Below are positions 8,974 through 15,294 of a stretch of 64,000 nt of DNA, piece after piece. Both the position numbers and the translations under genes were made by a program. The notes below the pieces were generated by a model, which saw nothing but the letters and a program-made list of their open reading frames with translations, did no database searches and had not been told where the DNA came from. Every line of letters begins with the position of its first letter. Positions within the stretch are counted from its first letter, which is position 1. Where the stretch lies: positions 186,001 through 250,000 of the forward strand of contig OZ248344.1 of assembly GCA_965234645.1 (NCBI GenBank), written 5' to 3'. The DNA is from Rivularia sp965234645 (GTDB lineage Bacteria > Cyanobacteriota > Cyanobacteriia > Cyanobacteriales > Nostocaceae).

Positions 8974-9369
8974 TCAAGGTTCAATCGTTTTTATATAAGA
9001 ATAAGCAAGTATTTTTTCATCTACACTGATTAACGGAACATTATATATTCTTGCCGTAGAAACGATAATTCTATCGGCTGGATCTTTATGAAAATTTCCT
9101 GGAAGTGAATAAGAATCAATGGCAATTTGAGGAGTTATTGACAGAAGAATTACTCCCTCTTGTGCCAACGCAATGTTAAACCATTCTTGAAGCGGACAAG
9201 GGAGGATTAGCCTATTTTGGGTAACAAGTCTGGTAATCTCTATCAAACTTATGGAGCTAATACCCAGCCCTAATGGTCTTTCTTTATTTATTGCTTCATG
9301 ATGATTTGAGGTCAGTTTTGAATCATTATGATTCCACCAAACCCAAATATGGGTATCAAGAATAATCAT
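8974..9369 (-). CDS. PIN-domain toxin (VapC-like ribonuclease)
   Basis: A 131-residue PIN domain. The four acidic metal-binding residues of the family can be placed: D5 in ILDTHIWVW, E44 in SLIEI, D96/D99 in HKDPADRIIV and D117 in SVDEKIL. Such proteins cut RNA and are held inactive by a cognate antitoxin. The upstream gene, ending 10 bases before this start, is a small DNA-binding-like protein, so the two form a toxin-antitoxin operon on the minus strand. Length and motif spacing match the cyanobacterial type II PIN toxins that begin MIILDTHIWVWW. Confidence 0.88.
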   Translation of the reverse strand: MIILDTHIWVWWNHNDSKLTSNHHEAINKERPLGLGISSISLIEITRLVTQNRLILPCPLQEWFNIALAQEGVILLSITPQIAIDSYSLPGNFHKDPADRIIVSTARIYNVPLISVDEKILAYSYIKTIEP

Positions 9370-9379
9370 AAATAAAAAC

Positions 9380-9649
9380 CTAAAAATCCTGATTCATTTC
9401 CCAATCATCAGGAGAAATAGCAGCTTCATTGGGGTCTGCTAAATAAGCATAGGGTTGCATTTCCGTAAGCGGATTAACGGCAAAGTTGCGTTGATTTTCT
9501 GAAGAACTGCTAATTTCTCCAAACTTTTCTTGGATAGTTTCTCTCAAGATAGAAGAAGCTAGTTCTTCAACAGAAACTTGTTGTAAAGCTGCTGCTTTAA
9601 CTAAAGATTCTTGAGTTTTTTGACTGATGTAAATATTAGTACCAATCAT
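9380..9649 (-). CDS. Antitoxin partner of the PIN toxin
   Basis: An 89-residue protein encoded directly upstream of the PIN toxin. Residues 1-45 (GTNIYISQKTQESLVKAAA then SVEELASSILRETI) have the strand-helix-helix layout of small ribbon-helix-helix or VapB-type antitoxins; the acidic C-terminal half (DPNEAAISPDDWEMNQDF) is the expected toxin-wrapping tail. It should bind the operon promoter and autoregulate, as is usual for the family. The assignment rests mainly on position and size. Confidence 0.72.
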   Translation of the reverse strand: MIGTNIYISQKTQESLVKAAALQQVSVEELASSILRETIQEKFGEISSSSENQRNFAVNPLTEMQPYAYLADPNEAAISPDDWEMNQDF

Positions 9650-9726
9650 TGTTAATTTTCTGAATTTTTTAGATTATACCATTAATTCAAGCTAATATAA
9701 AAGCAGAACATTAACAATAAAATATC

Positions 9727-9879
9727 ATGTCTAAAGACAAAATTCCAGTTAAAAAAGTAAAAGTTACCGATACAGATGATACTCAAAAATTAGTAGAAGA
9801 CTTTGTCAAATTAAGTGAATCATCATTAAACGAAGTTTGGTTAACTCCGCAGGAAGATGAAGCTTGGAAAGAACTGTAA
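9727..9879 (+). CDS. Small acidic protein, 50 residues, antitoxin-like
   Basis: ATG at 9727 opens a 50-codon frame ending TAA at 9877-9879. The N-terminus is basic (KDKIPVKKVKV) and the rest acidic, ending LTPQEDEAWKEL, a tail seen in many short cyanobacterial antitoxins. It lies divergently from the PIN antitoxin with 77 bases between them and is followed after 25 bases by the 9905 gene on the same strand. No clear Shine-Dalgarno. It may be an antitoxin for the 9905 product; this is inference. Confidence 0.5.
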   Translation: MSKDKIPVKKVKVTDTDDTQKLVEDFVKLSESSLNEVWLTPQEDEAWKEL

Positions 9880-9904
9880 ATAATTATTCAAAAGGTGAGC
9901 TTTT

Positions 9905-10309
9905 ATGAAAAAATATGATGCCAGCATGATTAAGTTTAAAAACGTTCCTCAACTTACAATTTTAGAAAACAATAAATGTTGCCGTACATATAATTACTGC
10001 TTTAATAATTTATTGCCCGAACAAAATGAACTCGATAAAATAGCTGACGGATTAGAGCAAAGATATATTTTAGATAAAGATAAATACGAATTTCCAGAAG
10101 ATATTGAAGTTGTAGGATATGTCAGTATTGAACGCCTAACAGATTACGAAGCAAGCATTAGTTATTCAACAATTCAACCAGAAGAAACTTGCCTTTATAT
10201 GTCCGGTATTTATACCTTGCCACGTAAAATTGAAGAGGTATTAGGAACGGTAAAATCAATTCAAGGGGATGCGCGAGAAAATTGGATACGTGATTATAAA
10301 AATATATAG
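9905..10309 (+). CDS. Hypothetical protein, 134 residues
   Basis: I do not recognise this family. The product is soluble, with a Cys-Cys pair near residue 23 (NNKCCRTYNYCF), an Asp/Glu-rich centre and a Tyr-rich second half (YVSIERLTDYEASISYST). A possible GGTGAG Shine-Dalgarno lies 8 bases before the ATG. Because it follows a 50-residue acidic protein by 25 bases, a two-gene unit (possibly toxin-antitoxin) is suggested but not shown. Confidence 0.55.
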   Translation: MKKYDASMIKFKNVPQLTILENNKCCRTYNYCFNNLLPEQNELDKIADGLEQRYILDKDKYEFPEDIEVVGYVSIERLTDYEASISYSTIQPEETCLYMSGIYTLPRKIEEVLGTVKSIQGDARENWIRDYKNI

Positions 10310-10323
10310 ACTCACTTTTTCCT

Positions 10324-10376
10324 AGTCTATTTTAATAGACTTTCGCTATTAGACGGGGAATTGCATTCCCCGGCGG
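10324..10376 (+). repeat. Two-hairpin repeat element, family C copy 1
   Basis: A 53-bp element: hairpin AGTCTAT/ATAGACT, spacer TTCGCTATTAGAC, hairpin GGGGAATTGCATTCCCC, then GGCGG. It matches the inverted copy at 50529-50581 at all but four bases, two of which are compensatory changes in the first stem. Confidence 0.8.
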
Positions 10377-10455
10377 TTATCGCAGCAATCTAATAACTTT
10401 AATAAAATTAAATGATTTTTGTAATATTAGCCCTTTTCGTAACCAGCTAATTCCA

Positions 10456-10527
10456 GATGGTGCTGCCTTACGAATTCCAAATTCCTCGTGAAATCATAAT
10501 ATAGTCGTGCGTCTAACACACCCTACA
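10456..10527. repeat. Inverted-repeat element, family D copy 1
   Basis: About 72 bp, beginning GATGGTGC and ending CGTGCGTCTAACACACC-CTACA. The left arm is more decayed than in copies at 11231 and 12257. Confidence 0.7.
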
Positions 10528-10625
10528 AAAGAATTATTTTCTATTTACTGTGAGACGGGTAATTTATTCCCCGGCGGATGTGAAAGCAAATGTTTAATTA
10601 TATTATCTTTAAAACCAAAATCTAA

Positions 10626-10694
10626 ATGTTGGGTTACGGCGCATCTTTATCTCTCGTAAACCATTAAATGATTTTGCGCCTTTAACCCAACCTA
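10626..10694. repeat. Inverted-repeat element, family E copy 0
   Basis: TTGGGTTACGGCGC ... GCGCCTTTAACCCAA followed by CCTAC. It ends exactly where the stop codon of the pentapeptide gene begins. Confidence 0.75.
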
Positions 10695-11183
10695 CTATTC
10701 ATTCCGAATACTCCCATCTGGCATGATGGTGTCACGAAAAGCGGTTTTATACAAACTACAACCTTCCAAATTCGCACCAGTTAGATTAGCTTCCCAAAAA
10801 ATGCATCCTCCTAAATTAGTTCCGCTAAAGTTAGCTCCTGTCAAATTAGCTCTATCGAAACTAGTGTTGTGAAAACTTGCTCCTCTTAAATCAGCATTAG
10901 TCAGGTTAGCCACTATGAAACTAGCCCAAGATAATCTAGCACCTCTTAAATCGGCTCCAGTCAAATCAGCAACATCTAGACATGATTGAGCTAATCGTGT
11001 ATTAACGAAACTCGCACCTTTAAGAATGGCACGCTCCAAATAGTATTCGTCCATCCTATTCCCTGTAAAGTCAGCACCACTCAGTTCCATTCCCGAAAGA
11101 TCCACTTCCAGATCAACTCCAGAAAAGTTTCTTTCTCCAGCCGCATATCTTTCAAAAACTTCTTCTCTTTTCATTCTGGGCAT
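10695..11183 (-). CDS. Pentapeptide repeat protein
   Basis: 162 residues, of which about 20-150 are A(D/N)LXX pentapeptide repeats (for example ANLTGANFSG, ADLRGARLS, ANLTNADLRG), which fold into a right-handed quadrilateral beta helix. The N-terminus MPRMKREEVFERYAAGERNFSGVDL resembles the start of the larger pentapeptide protein at 50661 (LLSRYSAGERDFSGIDL), so both share the same N-cap. Start could be M1 or M4. Function of such short cyanobacterial members is mostly unknown. The stop codon TAG abuts a family E repeat. Confidence 0.88.
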   Translation of the reverse strand: MPRMKREEVFERYAAGERNFSGVDLEVDLSGMELSGADFTGNRMDEYYLERAILKGASFVNTRLAQSCLDVADLTGADLRGARLSWASFIVANLTNADLRGASFHNTSFDRANLTGANFSGTNLGGCIFWEANLTGANLEGCSLYKTAFRDTIMPDGSIRNE

Positions 11184-11230
11184 TTCTAAGTTTTAAGTAA
11201 GTAAAAATCCGCCGTAATATTCTAATATCA

Positions 11231-11300
11231 GATGGTGCGTTAGACGTATTAAAATTGTACGTTAATTCACCACATAGTCGTGCGTCTAACACACCCTACA
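11231..11300. repeat. Inverted-repeat element, family D copy 2
   Basis: 70 bp with arms GGTGCGTTAGACG and CGTCTAACACACC (12 of 13 paired) and a CCTACA end. It runs into the small open frame at 11286-11381. Confidence 0.8.
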
Positions 11301-11381
11301 AGAATATAATAGTTCTCCTGGTTTAATAGCATCGGGACATAATTCAGCAATTCGATTCAAAGCTTCTAATAAGTGCGACAT
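11286..11381 (-). pseudogene. Short open frame downstream of xisI, ended by a repeat
   Basis: ATG at 11381, six bases after the xisI stop, opens a 31-codon frame: MSHLLEALNRIAELCPDAI then KPGELLYS, after which the family D repeat supplies CRVC and the stop. The first 27 residues look like real protein sequence (amphipathic helix). I read it as the start of a third gene of the xisHI unit that was cut by the repeat, or a very small gene. Low certainty. Confidence 0.35.
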
Positions 11382-11387
11382 AATAAT

Positions 11388-11729
11388 TTAAGCAATAGCA
11401 AAGTCAGTATCGCTACGTACTTCTGGAGGATGAAAACCCAGAACTATATCACTTTGAGGAACACCAGCATTAACTAAATCATTGGCAATTCCAACTTCTG
11501 TCCAATCTTCTTCAATCCAAATTTTGTTATTTTTAATCTGAATATGAATTGTGATTCCTTTGACTCGTTCTTTTTGATTCCAACCGACTTGAAACCAAAG
11601 ATATTGATTGTGTTCATCGTCAAAGGCTAAAATTGTTTCTACTTCTGGTATCGGTGGGTTATTTGCTAATTGGTCATATTGTGTCAAAATATCTTTGATT
11701 AACGTGCGGTAGTGAATTATTTTATCCAT
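11388..11729 (-). CDS. xisI: XisI-like protein (fdxN element excision controlling factor family)
   Basis: 113 residues beginning MDKIIHYRTLIKDIL and containing the XisI hallmark stretch DEHNQYLWFQVGW followed by IHIQIKNNKIWIEEDWTE and the C-terminal IVLGFHPPEVR. In Anabaena XisH and XisI are needed for excision of the fdxN element by the XisF recombinase in heterocysts, but most genomes carry many extra xisHI pairs unlinked to any element, as here. The start overlaps the end of xisH by 13 bases, so the two are translationally coupled. Confidence 0.93.
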   Translation of the reverse strand: MDKIIHYRTLIKDILTQYDQLANNPPIPEVETILAFDDEHNQYLWFQVGWNQKERVKGITIHIQIKNNKIWIEEDWTEVGIANDLVNAGVPQSDIVLGFHPPEVRSDTDFAIA

Positions 11730-12133
11730 TGTATAATTACCTCATTTGCAATATCTACAATTACTAAATTCATTTTATTTTGTTTAATAATGAATTGAGT
11801 TGCTTTTCGTTGAAAAAAGTTTATATAAGTACGTTCGTTGATAGCTAAGTATAAATCATAATCAGGAACTGTTTCTGTTAATAAGTTCCGATAAATAATA
11901 TACTGACCTAAAGCTCCTTCCAAATCTCGAATGAAGGATGCACCAGTAAAACTTTTAACTTCAACTACTATTTTTTCTCCAGAGCGCTCGGCTAAAAGTG
12001 GACGCTCTGCGGCTAAATCAGCAAATAATTTAATTTCTTCATATCTAATTGTGTAAGGGTCGGCTGTAATGATCCACCCATCATTAATTAGAGCATTTTT
12101 TACTGCATCATGAATAATATCTTTGGATGGCAT
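11717..12133 (-). CDS. xisH: XisH-like protein (endonuclease-fold family)
   Basis: 138 residues with the XisH start MPSKDIIHDAVKNALINDGW and the core EKIVVEVKSF (residues about 52-61) that corresponds to the D/E-X-K signature of restriction-endonuclease-like folds; further on ALGQYIIYRNLL is also typical. The partner XisI follows with a 13-base overlap. No xisF recombinase or fdxN is visible nearby, so this copy is an orphan pair; it may act as a toxin-antitoxin-like or nuclease module rather than in excision. That last point is inference. Confidence 0.93.
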   Translation of the reverse strand: MPSKDIIHDAVKNALINDGWIITADPYTIRYEEIKLFADLAAERPLLAERSGEKIVVEVKSFTGASFIRDLEGALGQYIIYRNLLTETVPDYDLYLAINERTYINFFQRKATQFIIKQNKMNLVIVDIANEVIIQWIK

Positions 12134-12256
12134 TGATTTAATAAAACAAAAAGATATTTTTATATTATCTCTCGAAGTTACCTCATTGCCGCATTATCTC
12201 TACCACATACCGTAAGGGGATTGGTGCGTTACGCATTCAGGTGAGTATCGATCGCA

Positions 12257-12327
12257 AATGGTGCGTTAGACGAATTCCAAATTTTACGTTAATTCACCAT
12301 ATAGTCGTGCGTCTAACACACCCTACA
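12257..12327. repeat. Inverted-repeat element, family D copy 3
   Basis: About 70 bp, nearly identical to 11231-11300: starts ATGGTGCGTTAGACG and ends CGTGCGTCTAACACACC-CTACA. Confidence 0.8.
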
Positions 12328-12386
12328 AAAATACAATAATTCCCCTTCCCGTAAAAACCTTTACTAAATAACGATAACTCTTATAT

Positions 12387-12407
12387 AGACGCGATACCCT
12401 TGCGTCT
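12387..12407. repeat. Palindromic repeat, family A copy 3
   Basis: AGACGC-gatacccttgc-GCGTCT region followed by CTACATC, a looser member of the family. Confidence 0.55.
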
Positions 12408-12454
12408 CTACATCATCTATTCTTTGATAAAACCTACTTCCAAAAACTAAAACT

Positions 12455-14557
12455 ATGTTAAAAGTATTTGCAGACAGGGGTGGAACTTTTACCGATATTG
12501 TCGCCGTCACCAACAATGAATCTACAATCAACCAACTCGCAAATCATCCCCAACGCTTTTTAATTGTTCCTCTTCCGAATCAACAATGGGTTATCGTTTA
12601 TAAGCTACTTTCCGAAAATCCCGATCGCTATCAAGATGCAGCTATTCAAGGTATTCGCGATATTCTGGGAATTTCAAGCAGCGAAGCTATTCCCACACAA
12701 GAAATTGAAGTGGTAAAAATGGGTACTACTGTCGCTACTAATGCGTTGTTGGAAAGAAAGGGCGATCGCGTTTTACTTGCGATTACTAAGGGATTTAGAG
12801 ATGCTTTGCGAATCGGTTATCAAAATCGTCCCGATATTTTTGCTCGTCACATTGTTTTACCAAGTATGCTTTACGAGCAGGTTGTTGAAGTAAACGAGCG
12901 TTACGATGCTAAGGGTAATGAGTTAATCCCGGTGGATGTTGAAGCAGTTAAACAAGATTTGCAAGCTGCTTACAATACGGGAATTCGTAGCTGTGCGATC
13001 GCGTTGATGCATAGTTACAATTACCCGCAACACGAGCAGCAAATATCTAAAATTGCTCAAAATATCGGATTTACGCAGATATCGATTTCTCATCAAGTCA
13101 GTCCGTTGATGAAGTTGGTTAGCCGGGGTGATACGACGGTTGTTGATGCGTATTTAACTCCTATTTTGCGTCGCTATGTTGACTCTGTGGCTAGTCAATT
13201 ACCCGGTGTTAAATTAATGTTTATGAAGTCGGATGGCGGGTTAGTTGATGCCCAACAATTCCAAGGTAAAGATAGCATTTTAAGCGGTCCGGCAGGGGGT
13301 ATTGTTGGTGCCGTGCAAACTAGTTTGAGGGGTGGTTTTGATGCAATAATTACTTTTGATATGGGGGGAACTAGTACCGATGTTGCTCATTTTAACGGGG
13401 AGTACGAGCGGCAGTTAGATTCGGAAATTGCTGGGGCAAGGATGCGGGTTCCCGTGCTGGCAATACATACAATCGCTGCGGGTGGCGGTTCTATTTTAAC
13501 GTTTGATGGTTCGAGTTACCGCGTGGGACCCGAATCTGCTGGTTCAAATCCGGGTCCGGCTTGTTACCGTCGCGGGGGTAAGTTGGCGGTGACTGATGCG
13601 AATGTGATGTTGGGTAAAATTCATCCGCAATATTTCCCTGCGGTGTTTGGGCACGATGGGAATTTACCTTTGGATAAAGATGTTGTTACGGAAAAATTTA
13701 TACAGTTAGCTGAAGATATTGAAACGGCTACCGGGAATAAACCTACACCGGAACAAGTTGCTGCTGGATTTATTGCGATCGCTGTGGAAAGTATGGCAAA
13801 TGCGGTTAAAAAAATAAGTCTGCAACGCGGTTATGACGTGACTAATTACGCGCTTTGCTGTTTTGGAGGTGCGGGAGCGCAGGTTGCTTGTTTGATTGCG
13901 GATACTTTGGGGATGAAAAAGATTTTTCTACATCCTTATGCGGGGGTGCTTTCCGCTTATGGTATGGGTTTGGCTGATGTGAGAGCGATTCGGGAAGCGG
14001 GTGTGGAAAAGGTTTTGGATGTGGAGTTGTTGGAGGAATTGCGGGGTTTGATGGAGAGGTTGGAAAGTCAAGGAAGGGGGGAATTAGAAACGCAAAGGAG
14101 CGCGGAGGTTAACGCAGAGGAAGAGGTGGTGAGGAAGGTGAATTTGAAGTATGAGGGGACTAATTCTGTTTTGGGGGTTGTTGTTGCAGATGTGGAAATG
14201 ATGCGGGAGGAGTTTGAGCGGGAGCATAAATTAAGATATGGTTTTGTTCAAGCTGAGAAAAATTTGATTGTGGAGTCGGTTTCGGTGGAGGTGATTCAAA
14301 AAATGGATACTCCGGAGGAAGCTTTAATTAAACGTAGTCGGGGGTTAGATGAATTTCCGATTGCTGTGGAAACGGTGCAAATGTTTACTCACGATAAGTG
14401 GTATTCAGCACCCGTTTATCGCAGGGAAGATTTACAACCGGGGGATATTATTCAAGGTGCGGCTATTATTGTGGAGAAGATTAGCACGATTGTGGTTGAG
14501 CCGAATTGGGAAGCTGAGTTAACCGAGCGGAATCATTTGATTTTGGAGCGGGTTTAA
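12455..14557 (+). CDS. Hydantoinase A / 5-oxoprolinase N-terminal type subunit
   Basis: 700 residues of the HyuA family (ATP-dependent opening of hydantoins or 5-oxoproline). Start MLKVFADRGGTFTDIVAV contains the DRGGTFTD nucleotide-binding motif; later MGTTVATNALLERKG, GPAGGIVGA, FDMGGTSTDV and GSNPGPACYRRGG are standard family motifs. Many cyanobacterial homologues continue into a fused HyuB half of 500 or more residues; here the frame stops after LILERV and no hyuB follows, so either the fusion is split or B lies elsewhere. Residues 545-557 (ETQRSAEVNAEEE) come from a family B dispersed repeat at 14088-14126. Confidence 0.9.
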   Translation: MLKVFADRGGTFTDIVAVTNNESTINQLANHPQRFLIVPLPNQQWVIVYKLLSENPDRYQDAAIQGIRDILGISSSEAIPTQEIEVVKMGTTVATNALLERKGDRVLLAITKGFRDALRIGYQNRPDIFARHIVLPSMLYEQVVEVNERYDAKGNELIPVDVEAVKQDLQAAYNTGIRSCAIALMHSYNYPQHEQQISKIAQNIGFTQISISHQVSPLMKLVSRGDTTVVDAYLTPILRRYVDSVASQLPGVKLMFMKSDGGLVDAQQFQGKDSILSGPAGGIVGAVQTSLRGGFDAIITFDMGGTSTDVAHFNGEYERQLDSEIAGARMRVPVLAIHTIAAGGGSILTFDGSSYRVGPESAGSNPGPACYRRGGKLAVTDANVMLGKIHPQYFPAVFGHDGNLPLDKDVVTEKFIQLAEDIETATGNKPTPEQVAAGFIAIAVESMANAVKKISLQRGYDVTNYALCCFGGAGAQVACLIADTLGMKKIFLHPYAGVLSAYGMGLADVRAIREAGVEKVLDVELLEELRGLMERLESQGRGELETQRSAEVNAEEEVVRKVNLKYEGTNSVLGVVVADVEMMREEFEREHKLRYGFVQAEKNLIVESVSVEVIQKMDTPEEALIKRSRGLDEFPIAVETVQMFTHDKWYSAPVYRREDLQPGDIIQGAAIIVEKISTIVVEPNWEAELTERNHLILERV
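14088..14126. repeat. Dispersed repeat of CGCAGAG type, family B, inside hyuA
   Basis: ACGCAAAGGAGCGCGGAGG then TTAACGCAGAGGAAGAGG. Same unit order as the intergenic copy at 47561-47611. Read in frame within the C-terminal domain. Confidence 0.8.
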
Positions 14558-14571
14558 TCTGAGTTTGTAGT

Positions 14572-14590
14572 AAGCGATTTATCGCTTTTT
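14572..14590 (+). terminator. Probable hyuA terminator
   Basis: AAGCGAT-TT-ATCGCTT followed by TTT, 15 bases after the stop. It is nested in a longer inverted repeat GTAGTAAGC (14567-14575) / GCTTACTAC (14605-14613). Confidence 0.6.
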
Positions 14591-14660
14591 AAGGAATTTT
14601 CTTTGCTTACTACGAATGCTTTGGGTAAGAGTGAGGGCTGAAGCCCTTACTACGAACCTA

Positions 14661-15260
14661 TTAGTGTCTAATTTTCCTACGAATAAATGAAATTATTAAG
14701 TAAATAATAATCGCAGCGATAATAATCCCGGAAATTGGACCAATATATTTTTCTACTTGTTGAAAATTATTTCCTAACACAAAACCCGCATAACTTAAAA
14801 GTGCCGTCCATATCAAGCTCCCTGCAAATGAATATAATAAAAACGGTATTAACGGCATATTATCTAAGCCTGCGGGAACGGAAATAAAAGTACGAATTCC
14901 GGGTACAAGACGACCAAAAAATACTGTTGCTTTTCCGTATTTATTTAACCATCTTTTCGATCTATCTATATCCGCACCCGATAAAGTTAACCATTTTCCA
15001 TATTTATCTATCCAAAGACGCAAACGTTTTTCACCCACAAGTTTACCGACGTAATACCAAGGGAATGCACCTAAAACTGAACCCAAGGTTCCTGCTAAAA
15101 TTACAAATTGCAAACTTAGCTTTCCTTGAGTCGCGGTAAATCCCGCTAAGGGCATAATTAGTTCGGATGGTATGGGTGGGAAGACGTTTTCTAAAAACAT
15201 TAATAAACCAATACCTAAGTAGCCGAAGGAAGTAATTATATTAGTTATCCAATCGAGCAT
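14661..15260 (-). CDS. DedA family membrane protein
   Basis: 199 residues with five to six hydrophobic segments. The DedA signature is clear: an N-terminal half-helix with EN-x-FPPIPSE (residues about 24-33), then GKLVGEKRLRLW, and the basic motif FFGRLVPGIRTFISVPAG followed by the NMPLIPFLLY segment. DedA proteins are undecaprenyl-phosphate or lipid scramblases or related transporters and affect membrane-potential homeostasis. C-terminus is basic (SFIRRKIRH), likely cytoplasmic. It is convergent with hyuA. Confidence 0.93.
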   Translation of the reverse strand: MLDWITNIITSFGYLGIGLLMFLENVFPPIPSELIMPLAGFTATQGKLSLQFVILAGTLGSVLGAFPWYYVGKLVGEKRLRLWIDKYGKWLTLSGADIDRSKRWLNKYGKATVFFGRLVPGIRTFISVPAGLDNMPLIPFLLYSFAGSLIWTALLSYAGFVLGNNFQQVEKYIGPISGIIIAAIIIYLIISFIRRKIRH

Positions 15261-15294
15261 TGTGTTTAGTATTAAAAAAAATTAGAAGTTAAAA

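Larger units (their letters stand above)
10310..10694. other. Intergenic block made almost wholly of dispersed repeats
   Basis: Contains a family C element (10324-10376), a family D element (10456-10527), a degenerate part of family C (about 10548-10578, GAGACGGG...CCCCGGCGGATG) and a family E element that abuts the stop of the next gene (10626-10694). No gene seen. Confidence 0.7.
12134..12454. other. Intergenic region between xisH and hyuA, with two repeats
   Basis: Divergent promoter region. Holds a family D element (12257-12327) and a family A palindrome (12387-12407). No gene seen. Confidence 0.6.
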
